Assembly: GCF_041690465.1 (NCBI RefSeq)
Contig: NZ_JAWLHG010000016.1
Coordinates: 1 to 64,000 of the forward strand
Origin: Falsiroseomonas sp041690465
Lineage (GTDB): Bacteria > Pseudomonadota > Alphaproteobacteria > Acetobacterales > Acetobacteraceae
Direction: 5' to 3'
DNA: 64,000 nt
This document shows, one piece after another, positions 36,356 to 45,338 of this stretch; the stretch's first letter is position 1, and every line of letters begins with the position of its first letter. A program made the position numbers and the translations under genes. Under the pieces are notes generated by a model. That model did no database searches. It saw only the letters and a list, made by a program, of their open reading frames with translations, and was not told the origin of the DNA.

Positions 36356-36387
36356 TTCGTCCCGATTCGCCGGAAAGGCGGGACGAA
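36356..36387. promoter_or_regulatory. 9-bp inverted repeat upstream of the exopolysaccharide operon
   Basis: TTCGTCCCG (36356-36364) and CGGGACGAA (36379-36387) form perfect arms around a 14-base spacer. The repeat lies in the 260-base interval between the small minus-strand membrane gene and the sugar transferase gene at 36576. It could be an operator for a dimeric regulator or an RNA hairpin in a leader. Confidence 0.35.
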
Positions 36388-36575
36388 ATCGATCAATCGC
36401 CAGACGCCACAATGCCGCCGCAAGCGCGTCGCAAACCGGCCGGGCATCGGGGCTACCCCTCTCCCACGACAAGGTCGGTTTCGAGGATCGCAACCGCCGG
36501 CACGCGCTGCGCGGCGGATCCAGGGAGCCGACTACCCCAAGGAGAGACGGGGAAACCCGTAGACGAGGATCCTCC

Positions 36576-37325
36576 ATGCCTGGCCTGGATGCCGTCCAGA
36601 CGCTCGCCCGCGAGCCCGAAACGCGGTGCTCCTCCATCCATCCGCTGCTGGCGGGTGACGCCGGTTCCATCGGCGGCGCCTTGTCGGGTGGCGGGGACAG
36701 GCTGGGCGCGGCCCTCCGCCCCGGCGCCAAGCGCGCGCTGGACCTGCTCGGCGCGGGCGCGTTGCTGCTGCTCGCCCTGCCGGTCTTCCTGGCGATCGCG
36801 CTGCTGGTGCGGCTGGACGGCGGGCGGGTCTTCTACGCACATCCCCGGGTCGGTCGCGGCGGGCGGCTGTTCGGCTGCCTCAAGTTCCGCTCCATGGTCA
36901 CGGACGCCGACCGCCGCCTCGCGGCGCTGCTGGAAAGCGACCCCGCGGCGCGGGCCGAGTGGGACGCCACCCGCAAGCTGAAGAACGACCCGCGCGTCAC
37001 CTGGGTCGGCCGGGTCCTGCGCGCCAGCTCGCTCGACGAGCTGCCGCAGCTGATCAACGTGCTGAAGGGCGAGATGAGCCTGGTCGGCCCGCGCCCGGTG
37101 CAGGCCGCCGAGCTCGCGGCCTTCTACGGTGCCGCGGCGCAGCACTACCTCTCGGTGCGGCCGGGCATCACCGGGCCGTGGCAGGTGAGCGGGCGCAACG
37201 ACACTTCCTACGCCCAGCGCGTCGCGCTCGACGTGGCCTATGCCACCAGGCCCTCCCTGCTCGAAGATGTGAAGATCCTGCTGCGCACGCCGCTCGCGGT
37301 CCTCGCCAGGCGCGGCGCCTACTGA
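36576..37325 (+). CDS. Undecaprenyl-phosphate sugar phosphotransferase (ExoY / WcaJ-type)
   Basis: A 249-residue protein. An N-terminal tail leads to one membrane segment (LLGAGALLLLALPVFLAIAL, ~56-76) and the bacterial sugar-transferase domain: FGCLKFRSMVTDADRRLAAL, KNDPRVTWVGRVLRASSLDE, LPQLINVLKGEMSLVGPRPV, RPGITGPWQVSGRN. This enzyme starts repeat-unit synthesis by linking a sugar-1-phosphate to undecaprenyl phosphate. It begins the run of glycan genes to 43634 and is preceded by an inverted repeat. Confidence 0.95.
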   Translation: MPGLDAVQTLAREPETRCSSIHPLLAGDAGSIGGALSGGGDRLGAALRPGAKRALDLLGAGALLLLALPVFLAIALLVRLDGGRVFYAHPRVGRGGRLFGCLKFRSMVTDADRRLAALLESDPAARAEWDATRKLKNDPRVTWVGRVLRASSLDELPQLINVLKGEMSLVGPRPVQAAELAAFYGAAAQHYLSVRPGITGPWQVSGRNDTSYAQRVALDVAYATRPSLLEDVKILLRTPLAVLARRGAY

Positions 37326-37384
37326 TACTCACCGCCGCCTCAGAGGCAGTACGGCCCGCCCCTGCCGGCGGGCCCAAGGCGAGA

Positions 37385-38926
37385 ATGTCCCAGCTCATGG
37401 CCGAGACGGCCGAACAACGCGCCTCCGGGGGGCGGCTGCTCTCCGGGACGCTGTGGAATGCTGCCGGCCGCGGGCTGCCGCTGCTGCTGGCGCTCGCGCT
37501 GACGCCGGTGCTGGTGCACCAGATGGGGATCGAGCGCTGGGGGCTGTTCACCCTGGCGCTGGCCCTGGTTGGCGTGTTCGGCGTGTTCGACCTTGGCCTC
37601 GGCGCGGCGCTGACCCGCGCGCTGGCGGCGCGCATCGGCAAGGGCGAGCGGGCCGGCTCGACGGAACTTGCAGGCGCGGCGCTGACGGCGCTGGCGCTGG
37701 TCGGTGCAGGGGTTGCGGCGGTGGCGTTCCTCTTCGTCCCCTTCCTGGTGCAACGGCTGCTGAACACGCCGCCGGAGTTGCAGGCGGAGGCCGTCACCGC
37801 CTTCCGCCTGCTCTGCCTGGCGACGCCGCTGGTGGTGCTGAACGCCGCGCTTTGGGGCACGCTGGCGGCCTATCAGCGCTTCCGCGCGGCCAACCTGATC
37901 ACCATCCCGGTCTCCACCTTCTACTATCTCGGCCCGGTGCTGGTGCTGTTCGTCTGGCAGAGCCTGGTGGGCGTGATCCTGGTGCTGCTGGCGGCGCGGC
38001 TGGCGAACACCGTCTGCTATTTCTGGCTGGCGCGGCGCGACCTGCCGGGGCTCGGGCCCGCCCTGCCCCGCTGGGCCTCCGTCGCGCCGCTGCTGCGCAT
38101 GGGCGGCTGGATGAGCGCATCGGGCATCCTGACGCAGGCACTGCTCTATGCCGACCGCTTCCTGGTCGGCGCCCTGCTGACACTCTCGGCGGTGGCCTTC
38201 TACGCGACGCCGCTCGATCTTGTGATGCGCATGTGGATCCTGCCGGTGGCGGTGGCGCAGGCGATGCTGCCGGCGATGGCTTCGGCCTATGCGACGCATG
38301 CGCCGATGACGGCGGGGCTGCTGAGGCGCGGCGCGCTGCTGGCGATGGCGGCGGTGCTGCCGGCCTGCCTGCTGTTGGTGGCGCTCGGGCCGGAGTTGCT
38401 GCGGCTGTGGCTCGGCGCCGAGTTCGCGGCCGGCGGCGGACGGGTGCTGCAGATCCTGGCGGTCGGCATCTTCTTCTCCTGCACCGCCTTCGCTCCGGGC
38501 GCGCTGCTGGACGCGATCGGGCGGCCGGACGTGAACGCCAAGTGGCAGCTTGCCCAGGCGGCGGTGTTCCTGCCGCTCTCGGCGGTCGGCCTGCTGTGGC
38601 TCGGCATCGAGGGCGCGGCGGCGGCCTGGGCACTGCGCTGCGCGACCGATGCCGCGGGGCGGCTGTGGTTCGTCGCGCGGCTCTACCCGGCGGCGCGCGA
38701 GACGGCGCGCGACCTGGCGCTGCCGTTGCTGGCCGGCGGCGCGGGGCTGGCCGCGCTGCTGGCCTTCGACGCGGCGGCGCCGCTACTGGCGGTGGCCGTG
38801 CTGGCGCTCGGCGGCTTCGGGGTCGCCGCCACGCTGGCGATGACCACGGCCGAGCGGCGCGAGGCGCGTTTCCTGCTGCGCCGTCCCTGGCGGATCCGCG
38901 CCGTGCTGAAGGGCGAGCCGGCCTGA
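37385..38926 (+). CDS. Wzx-like oligosaccharide flippase
   Basis: A 513-residue polytopic protein from ATG 37385 of the MOP/polysaccharide-biosynthesis type. It starts GGRLLSGTLWNAAGRGLPLL, then HQMGIERWGLFTLALALVGV and FDLGLGAALTRALAARIGKG, with about 12-14 spans; mid-protein ASGILTQALLYADRFLVGAL is a family hallmark. It would flip undecaprenyl-pyrophosphate-linked repeat units. It lies 59 bases after the sugar transferase gene and overlaps the following GT4 gene by one base (TGATG). Confidence 0.92.
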   Translation: MSQLMAETAEQRASGGRLLSGTLWNAAGRGLPLLLALALTPVLVHQMGIERWGLFTLALALVGVFGVFDLGLGAALTRALAARIGKGERAGSTELAGAALTALALVGAGVAAVAFLFVPFLVQRLLNTPPELQAEAVTAFRLLCLATPLVVLNAALWGTLAAYQRFRAANLITIPVSTFYYLGPVLVLFVWQSLVGVILVLLAARLANTVCYFWLARRDLPGLGPALPRWASVAPLLRMGGWMSASGILTQALLYADRFLVGALLTLSAVAFYATPLDLVMRMWILPVAVAQAMLPAMASAYATHAPMTAGLLRRGALLAMAAVLPACLLLVALGPELLRLWLGAEFAAGGGRVLQILAVGIFFSCTAFAPGALLDAIGRPDVNAKWQLAQAAVFLPLSAVGLLWLGIEGAAAAWALRCATDAAGRLWFVARLYPAARETARDLALPLLAGGAGLAALLAFDAAAPLLAVAVLALGGFGVAATLAMTTAERREARFLLRRPWRIRAVLKGEPA

Positions 38927-39972
38927 TGCTCGCCGTGAATGGCCGCTTCCTGACTCAGAACGTCACCGGTGTGCAGCGCTTCGCCGCCGAGGTGACGCAG
39001 GCGATCGCGGCCACCGGCACGCCGCTTCGCCTGCTCGCGCCGCATGGCGCGCCGGACCGGCTGGGGAACGTGCCGGTGGAGCATGTCGGGCGACGGGTCG
39101 GGCAGAGCTGGGAGCAGCTCGACCTGCCGCGCGCCTCCGGCAGCCTGCCGCTGCTCAGCCTCGGCAACACCGCGCCGCTGCAATGCGGCGGGCCGCGTTT
39201 CGTGGTGATCCACGATGCCGGCGTGTTCGACACGCCGGAGAGCTATTCGCTCGGCTTCCGCGCCTGGTACCGCAGCCTGCACCTGGCGCTGCCGCGGCTC
39301 GGTGCGCGGATCGTCACCGTCTCCGGCTTCTCGCGTGCGCGGCTGGCGGGGCGGCTCAGGCTGGACCCGGCGCGCATCGCGGTGATGCCGGAGGGCGGCG
39401 AGCACATCCTGCGCGCGCCGGCCGATGCCGGCGTGCTGGCGAAGCACGGGCTGGCGCCGCGCGGCTACGCGCTGGCGGTGGGCACGCGGGCGGCGCACAA
39501 GAACCTGGCCGCGCTGCGCGAAGCGGCCGCCCTGCTGGCCTCGCGCGGCATGGTGCTGGCGGTCGCCGGCGCGGTGCAGGGCGGCGCATTCAGCGGCGCG
39601 GCGGATGCCGAGGGCAGCGGCGTGCGGCTGCTCGGCCGGGTCAGCGATGCGGAGCTGCGCGCGCTTTACGAGAACGCGCTCTGCCTGCTGTTCCCCTCGC
39701 GCTACGAGGGCTTCGGCATTCCGCCGCTGGAGGCGATGTGGTGCGGGTGCCCGGTGCTGGCGGCGCGAGCCGGCGCGGTGCCGGAGGTCTGCGGCGAGGC
39801 GGCGCTGTGGTTCGATGCCGAGGGCCCGGCGACGCCGGCTGCCGCGCTGACGCGCCTGCTCGACGAGCCGGGGCTGGCCGATGCGCTGCGCAGCGAGGGG
39901 CGCGCGCGCGCACAGCTGTATTCATGGGACGCAGCCGCGCGGCGGCTGCTGGACATCCTGGGAACGCGATGA
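38926..39972 (+). CDS. Glycosyltransferase family 4
   Basis: A 348-residue GT-B enzyme. N-terminal domain: LAVNGRFLTQNVTGVQRFAA and FVVIHDAGVFDTPESYS, then VTVSGFSRARLAGRLRL. The C-terminal domain holds the nucleotide-sugar site: LAVGTRAAHKNLAALREAAA, RVSDAELRALYENALCLLFP, SRYEGFGIPPLEAMWCGCPV with the E-x7-E type motif. It probably adds one sugar to the lipid-linked repeat. It is coupled by overlap to the genes on both sides. Confidence 0.92.
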   Translation: MLAVNGRFLTQNVTGVQRFAAEVTQAIAATGTPLRLLAPHGAPDRLGNVPVEHVGRRVGQSWEQLDLPRASGSLPLLSLGNTAPLQCGGPRFVVIHDAGVFDTPESYSLGFRAWYRSLHLALPRLGARIVTVSGFSRARLAGRLRLDPARIAVMPEGGEHILRAPADAGVLAKHGLAPRGYALAVGTRAAHKNLAALREAAALLASRGMVLAVAGAVQGGAFSGAADAEGSGVRLLGRVSDAELRALYENALCLLFPSRYEGFGIPPLEAMWCGCPVLAARAGAVPEVCGEAALWFDAEGPATPAAALTRLLDEPGLADALRSEGRARAQLYSWDAAARRLLDILGTR

Positions 39973-41090
39973 AGATCGCCATCGTCCATGAGTGGCTGGA
40001 CACCTATGCGGGGTCGGAGCGGGTGGTCGAGCAGATGCTCGAGCTGTTCCCCGAGGCCGACCTGTTCACCGTCTGTGACTTCATGCCGGAGGCCGAGCGC
40101 GGCTTCCTGCGCGGCAAGGTGCCGACCACCTCCTTCATCCAGCGCCTGCCACGCGCGCGGAAGTGGTTCCGCTACTATCTCGGGCTGATGCCGCTGGCGG
40201 TCGAGCAGTTCGATCTCTCGGAGTACGATCTGGTCCTGTCCTCCTCGCATGCGGTGGCGAAGGGCGTGCTGACCGGCCCCGCGACGCTGCATGTCAGCTA
40301 CGTGCACAGCCCGATGCGCTATGCCTGGGATCTGCAGCACCAGTATCTCCGCCAGTCCGGCATGGACCGCGGCGTGAAGGGCGCGGCCACGCGCTGGCTG
40401 CTGGGGCGGTTGCGCGCCTGGGACCACGCCTCCGCCGCGCGGCCCGACGTGATCCTGGCGAACAGCGCCTGGATCGCCGAGCGCATCCGCAAGGCATGGC
40501 GGCGGGAGAGCACGGTGGTGCACCCGCCGGTGGACATCGAGGGCTTCCCCTTCCGCCCGGCGAAGGGCGAAGCCTATGTCATCGCATCCCGCCTGGTGCC
40601 GTACAAGCGCGTGGAGCTGGTGGCCGAGGCGTTCCGGGCCATGCCGGACCGGCAGCTGATCGTCATCGGCGATGGGCCCTCGATGCCGCGCCTGCGCGCG
40701 GCGGCGGCCGGCGCGACCAACATCGCCATCCGCGGCCGGCTGCCGCAGATGGAACTGGTGGCGCTGCTCCAATCCGCCCGCGCCTTCGTCTTCGCCGCGG
40801 AGGAGGATTTCGGCATCGGCATGGTTGAGGCGCAGGCCTGCGGCACGCCGCTCATCGCCTATGGCCGCGGCGGCGCCGCCGACATCGTGCAGGATGGCGC
40901 GACCGGCGTGCTGTTCGGCGCGCAAAGCGTCGAGGCGATCACCGACGCGGTGCGCCGCTTCGAGGCGCTGACGATCGCGCCCGAGGCCTGCCGCGCCAAT
41001 GCGGAGCGGTTCTCGCGCGATGCCTTCCGCGCCAACCTGCTGCGCGAGGTGACTGCCGCCTGTGCGGCGCGGGGGATGCCGGCGCCGTGA
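39969..41090 (+). CDS. Glycosyltransferase family 4 (WbaZ-like)
   Basis: A 373-residue GT-B enzyme. MKIAIVHEWLDTYAGSERVV and MLELFPEADLFTVCDFM open the protein; YVHSPMRYAWDLQHQYL is the hallmark of WbaZ-type mannosyltransferases. The C-terminal site is YVIASRLVPYKRVELVAEAF, VIGDGPSMPRLRAAA, and AEEDFGIGMVEAQACGTPLI. The donor is probably GDP-mannose or similar, by analogy only. The ATG overlaps the upstream stop (ATGA), and the stop overlaps the next GTG (GTGA). Confidence 0.92.
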   Translation: MKIAIVHEWLDTYAGSERVVEQMLELFPEADLFTVCDFMPEAERGFLRGKVPTTSFIQRLPRARKWFRYYLGLMPLAVEQFDLSEYDLVLSSSHAVAKGVLTGPATLHVSYVHSPMRYAWDLQHQYLRQSGMDRGVKGAATRWLLGRLRAWDHASAARPDVILANSAWIAERIRKAWRRESTVVHPPVDIEGFPFRPAKGEAYVIASRLVPYKRVELVAEAFRAMPDRQLIVIGDGPSMPRLRAAAAGATNIAIRGRLPQMELVALLQSARAFVFAAEEDFGIGMVEAQACGTPLIAYGRGGAADIVQDGATGVLFGAQSVEAITDAVRRFEALTIAPEACRANAERFSRDAFRANLLREVTAACAARGMPAP

Positions 41091-41965
41091 CGAGCTTCAG
41101 CCTGGTGATGGCCACGCGCGGCCGCACCGCCGAGATCGCCGAATTCATCGAAAGCCTGCTGGCGCAGGATCGCGCCGACGCCGAGCTGATCGTGGTGGAC
41201 CAGAACGACGACGACCGGCTGACGGGTGTGCTCGCGCCCTATCGCGGCCGGCTTGCGCTGACGCATCTGCGCTCCTCGGTGGCGAACGCCAACCATGCGC
41301 GCAACCTCGGCCTGCGCGCGGCGCGCGGTCAAATCGTCGGCTTCCCGGACGATGACTGCCTCTATCCGCCAGGCCTGCTGGACCAGGTGGCCGCCGCCTT
41401 CGGGCGCGACCCGGCGCTGATGGTGCTGACCGGCCCCGCCGCGAGTCCCGCAGGCGGCCTCGGCTCCGGCCGCTGGCGGGCGGAGGGCGGGCCGATAGAC
41501 GCCACCAACGTCTGGACCAGCGTCATCGAGTTCAACCTCTGGCTCCGCCGGCCGCTGGCGCTTGCCCTCGGCGGGTTCGACGAGGGGATGGGGCCGGGCA
41601 CGCCGATCGGCTCGGCGGAGGGCAACGATCTGGTGCTGCGCGCCGTCGGGGCCGGCCATGCGGCGCGCTACGAGCCGGCGCTGCGCGTGGTGCATCCCGA
41701 CAAGCGGCTGACCGAGGTGGCGGTGGCTCGCGCGCGGCTCTACGGGCGCGGCCTCGGCTTCGCGCTGCGCCGGCACCACGCCTCGCCCGGCATCTGCCTG
41801 CGCTTCGCGCTGCGCCCGCTCGGCGGCGCGGTGCTGAGCCTGCTGAAGGGAAGGCCGCGCGACGCTGCCTATTACGCGATGACGCTGCTCGGCCGCGCCG
41901 AAGGCTTCCTGCGCGCCGATGCGCGTGCCGGGCGCGTGCAGCCGGCGATCCAGGGCGACGCGTGA
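41087..41965 (+). CDS. Glycosyltransferase family 2
   Basis: A 292-residue GT-A enzyme with a GTG start in a GTGA overlap. FSLVMATRGRTAEIAEFIES, AELIVVDQNDDDRLTGVL, HARNLGLRAARGQIVGFPDD and DDDCLYPPGLL (DxD site) are visible, then GGFDEGMGPGTPIGSAEGND for acceptor binding. The C-terminal ~80 residues are helical (GICLRFALRPLGGAVLSLL). It probably adds a sugar in the repeat unit made by this operon. Confidence 0.9.
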   Translation: MTSFSLVMATRGRTAEIAEFIESLLAQDRADAELIVVDQNDDDRLTGVLAPYRGRLALTHLRSSVANANHARNLGLRAARGQIVGFPDDDCLYPPGLLDQVAAAFGRDPALMVLTGPAASPAGGLGSGRWRAEGGPIDATNVWTSVIEFNLWLRRPLALALGGFDEGMGPGTPIGSAEGNDLVLRAVGAGHAARYEPALRVVHPDKRLTEVAVARARLYGRGLGFALRRHHASPGICLRFALRPLGGAVLSLLKGRPRDAAYYAMTLLGRAEGFLRADARAGRVQPAIQGDA

Positions 41966-42837
41966 TGCGGCTGGCGATCGGCATTGCCACGCGCGGCCGG
42001 GCGGCCGTTCTGGGCGAGGTGCTGGCGGACCTCGCGCAGCAGACGCGGCAGCCGGATCGAACCATCGTCTGCCATGTCGGGCCGGAGGACGTCGCGGCGT
42101 TGCCGGCGCGCTTTCCGCGCATCGAGTTCCTCACCGCGCCGGCGGGCCTGCCGCGCCAGCGCAACGCTATCCTCGACGCGGTGGCGGATTACGACGCGGT
42201 GCTGTTCCTGGACGATGATTTCCTTCCGCTGCCCGATTATCTCGGCGTGACCGAACGCGTCCTCGCGGCGCATCCCGACTGCGTCGTCACCACCGGCACG
42301 GTGATTGCGGATGGCGCCAAGGGGCCGGGAATCTCGGTCGAAGAGGGGCGCGCGATCCTCGCCGCGGACAGCTACGCCGGCGATCCGATTGCCGCCGCGC
42401 CACACTTCAACGGCTATGGCTGCAACATGGCGCTGCGCCTCGCCCCGATGCGCGCCCACGGCCTGCGCTTCGACGAGCAGCTGCCGCTCTATGGCTGGTA
42501 CGAGGATCTCGACCTGACGCGGCGGCTCGGCGCGCATGGCAGCATCCTGCGGCTGGCGGGCGCGCGTGGCGTGCATCTCGGCACCAAGTCGGGCCGCGTG
42601 CCCGGCACCAAGCTCGGCTACAGCCAGGTGGCGAACGCCATCTACCTGGCGCGCAAGGGCTGCTATCCCTGGAACCGCGCGCTGCGCTCCGCCGCGCGGC
42701 ACCTGGCGATGAACACCCTGCGCAGCCTGAAGCCGGAGCCGCATGTGGACCGCGCCGGCAGGCTGCGCGGCAATCTGATCGCGCTCGGCGACCTGCTGCG
42801 CGGGCGGATGCACCCCATGCGCGTGCTGGATCTGTGA
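41965..42837 (+). CDS. Glycosyltransferase family 2
   Basis: A 290-residue GT-A enzyme from ATG 41965 in a TGATG overlap (GTG 41962 would add one residue). MRLAIGIATRGRAAVLGEVL, APAGLPRQRNAILDAVADYD and AVLFLDDDFLPLPDYL give the nucleotide and DxD sites; HFNGYGCNMALRLAPM and YGWYEDLDLTRRLG form the acceptor side. It resembles the preceding GT2 only at the family level. It is coupled to the following ydcF-like gene. Confidence 0.9.
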   Translation: MRLAIGIATRGRAAVLGEVLADLAQQTRQPDRTIVCHVGPEDVAALPARFPRIEFLTAPAGLPRQRNAILDAVADYDAVLFLDDDFLPLPDYLGVTERVLAAHPDCVVTTGTVIADGAKGPGISVEEGRAILAADSYAGDPIAAAPHFNGYGCNMALRLAPMRAHGLRFDEQLPLYGWYEDLDLTRRLGAHGSILRLAGARGVHLGTKSGRVPGTKLGYSQVANAIYLARKGCYPWNRALRSAARHLAMNTLRSLKPEPHVDRAGRLRGNLIALGDLLRGRMHPMRVLDL

Positions 42838-43634
42838 TGCAGGACGCGCTGTTCCTGGCATCGAAAGTCTTCTGGGCGGTGGCGCGGCCGAACACGCTGG
42901 CGCTGGTGCTCGCGCTGTTCGGCCTCGTGCTGGTCTGGCGCGGGCGGCGGTTCGGGCGCTGGCCGTTGGCGCTCGGGCTCGGCTGGTACGCGGCGGTGTT
43001 CGTCCTGCCGGTCTCGGCGCTGCTCACCCTGCCACTCGAGGCACGCTTCCCCCGGCCCGCCGCCCTGCCCGGCCCGGTCGCCGGTATCGTGGTGCTGGGC
43101 GGCGCGGTGGAGCAGCAACTGACCGAGGCGCACGGCATCCCTGCGCTGAACGGCGCCGCCGAGCGGATGACCGAGGCCGTCGCGCTCGCGCGCCGCCACC
43201 CCGAGGCGCGGCTGGTCTTCACCGGCGGCTCCGCCGCGCTGATTCCGGGCGGCCCGACCGAGGCCGACACCGCACGGCGCCTCTTCGCCGATCTCGGCGT
43301 GCCGGCCGGGCGCCTGACCTTCGAGCAGGAGAGCCGCAACACCCATGAGAACGCCGTGCTGACGCATCGCCTGGTGCGGCCGGGCGAAGGCGAAACCTGG
43401 CTCCTGGTGACCTCGGCGAGCCACATGCCGCGCGCCATGGGCAGCTTCCGGGCGGCCGGGTGGAACGTGACGGCCTGGCCGGTGAACTACACCACCGGCC
43501 GCGATCCCGGGCTGTGGTGGCAATGGCCGTTCCCGACGCGGCTCAACCAGGCGGAATGGGCGCTGCGCGAGTGGATCGGGCTGGCCGCCTACCGGATGAT
43601 GGGTCGCACAGACGCGGTGTTCCCGGCGCCGTGA
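42837..43634 (+). CDS. YdcF family protein (DUF218)
   Basis: A 265-residue protein from ATG 42837 (TGATG overlap). Two N-terminal spans (NTLALVLALFGLVLVW and WPLALGLGWYAAVFVLPVSA) precede a DUF218 domain: VAGIVVLGGAVEQQLTEAHG, LARRHPEARLVFTGGSA, DLGVPAGRLTFEQESRNTHE and LLVTSASHMPRAMGSFRAAG. DUF218 proteins such as YdcF and SanA bind nucleotides or act in envelope functions; the reaction is not known. It is the last gene of the run starting at 36576. Confidence 0.92.
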   Translation: MQDALFLASKVFWAVARPNTLALVLALFGLVLVWRGRRFGRWPLALGLGWYAAVFVLPVSALLTLPLEARFPRPAALPGPVAGIVVLGGAVEQQLTEAHGIPALNGAAERMTEAVALARRHPEARLVFTGGSAALIPGGPTEADTARRLFADLGVPAGRLTFEQESRNTHENAVLTHRLVRPGEGETWLLVTSASHMPRAMGSFRAAGWNVTAWPVNYTTGRDPGLWWQWPFPTRLNQAEWALREWIGLAAYRMMGRTDAVFPAP

Positions 43635-43635
43635 T

Positions 43636-45189
43636 CTACCGCGCCCGGTAGATCTCCACCGGGCCGCGCGTTTCGGGGACGCTGGCGAAGAGCTCGTAGC
43701 CCTCGGCGACCGCGGCCATCACCTGCGCCGCGGCGGCGGGGCGCATGGTCTGCATCCAGCCGCGATCCACCACGATCACCCGGGGGCGGGCGGCCAGCAC
43801 GCGGTCGAGCTCGGCCTCGGTGCTGGTGTCGGACAGATCCTCGAACACCCCGGTCAGGTGCGGCGGGAAGGGAAAGCGCGTGGCGGTGCGGACGCCGGCG
43901 ATGACATAGACGCTGGCGTGGTAGTTGGCGATCAGCGCATCGCCGCCCGGCCCGGCGGCCCGCGCCACCTGCGCCGCGACCTTGCGCACCGGGTCGCGGT
44001 TCACCAGGCCGGGGCCGCGGTCGAAGCGATACTGCATCTCGAACAGCCACGCATCGGCGGCGATGATGCCGATGAGGCCGGCGAAGGCCGCCGGCGTCAG
44101 GCCGGGACGCGCGAACGCCACCGCCAGCCGGAAGGCGCCGGTTGCGGCCAGGATGGACAGCGAGGGCAGCCACAGCAGGAAATAGTGCGCGAAGTAGAAG
44201 CCGGGCGCGGAAATCGCGAGCGAGGCGACCACGAACCACAGCGCCGCGAAGGCCGTGAGCAGCGGCACCGGCTGCAACGCCTCGCGCGGTCGCCAGGCGA
44301 CGAGCGCCACCAGCGCGAAGCCGAGGCCGAAGCCCACCAGCAGCGCCGCCGCGGTGATCCGGCGCATGGCCTCGGCGGGTTCGATGCGCTCCATCGCGTA
44401 GCGGAAGGGCGCGAGCAGCGAGCCATCGAGGTACTGATCAAGCCACCCTTGCGTCCAGTAAGCGAAGCCCGCCAGCGCGAAGGGCCCGGCACAGAGCGCG
44501 GCGTAGAGCGCGGCCATCCCCGCCAGCCGCCGCCAGGGCAGCAGCCCGCGCAGCAGCGCCGGCCCGACCAGCAGCGCAAAGGCCAGGCAGCCTTCCGGCG
44601 CCGCCACCTGCTTGATCAGCAGAGCGCAGCCGATGGGCAGCCCCATGGCGACGATCGCGCCGAAGCCGGGCGCCGCGCGCTCCGGTCCGAGCGCCCGCGC
44701 CGCGCCGCGCATGGCGATCGCCATGGCGGTGGCGACGAAAGGCGCCATCAGGATCTCGGTATTGGTGCAGATGCCGGTGAGCAGCACGGATTGCGCGGCG
44801 TAGAGCAGCCCGGCGCCCAGCCCGATCGCGCGCGGCGCCCCCACCCCGCGCGCCGCGGCGTAGAGCGCACAGGCGGTGACGGCGACGCAGATCAGCCCGA
44901 GCAGCCGAACCGCCTCGACCGAGACGCCGAACGCCAGGAAGGCGAGCGCCACCATCGCCGGGGCGCCGATCGGGTGCATGTCCCAGGCGGCGACCAGCGG
45001 CCAGCCGCCGTTCAGCCATTCCCGCGCCTGCACCATGTAGAGCCCCTCATCGGTGTCCACGACGGCGGGCACGAAGGAGGTGAGGCGCAGCAGGACGGCC
45101 GCCACGACCAGCAGAAGCAGCGCCGCCGCATCCTTCTGCCAGGGCGCGGTGCCGCGGGCGGCGAAGGATGCGGACGGAGATTCGGGCAT
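43636..45189 (-). CDS. GT39-like polytopic membrane glycosyltransferase
   Basis: A 517-residue protein from ATG 45189. The first span (DAAALLLLVVAAVLLRLTSF) is followed by VVDTDEGLYMVQAREWLNGG, the acidic loop of GT-C enzymes. About ten further spans follow, then a soluble C-terminal domain (~400-517: VAAQVARAAGPGGDALIANY, VIVVDRGWMQTMRP). It probably transfers a polyprenyl-phosphate sugar in the periplasm. It is convergent with ydcF, with one base between the stops, and divergent from the SDR gene. Confidence 0.85.
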   Translation of the reverse strand: MPESPSASFAARGTAPWQKDAAALLLLVVAAVLLRLTSFVPAVVDTDEGLYMVQAREWLNGGWPLVAAWDMHPIGAPAMVALAFLAFGVSVEAVRLLGLICVAVTACALYAAARGVGAPRAIGLGAGLLYAAQSVLLTGICTNTEILMAPFVATAMAIAMRGAARALGPERAAPGFGAIVAMGLPIGCALLIKQVAAPEGCLAFALLVGPALLRGLLPWRRLAGMAALYAALCAGPFALAGFAYWTQGWLDQYLDGSLLAPFRYAMERIEPAEAMRRITAAALLVGFGLGFALVALVAWRPREALQPVPLLTAFAALWFVVASLAISAPGFYFAHYFLLWLPSLSILAATGAFRLAVAFARPGLTPAAFAGLIGIIAADAWLFEMQYRFDRGPGLVNRDPVRKVAAQVARAAGPGGDALIANYHASVYVIAGVRTATRFPFPPHLTGVFEDLSDTSTEAELDRVLAARPRVIVVDRGWMQTMRPAAAAQVMAAVAEGYELFASVPETRGPVEIYRAR

Positions 45190-45338
45190 GGCTCCTCGGG
45201 CGGACGCGGCCACGCCGCCGTGAAACCCTAAACCCTCGTTGCGCGCATCGCGCAAGCCCGCCAGGCGGCACACATCCGGCTCAACGGCGGCGGCAGCCCG
45301 GCCTATGCTGACCGGCAGAAGCAGGGTGGGAGGCGGGC

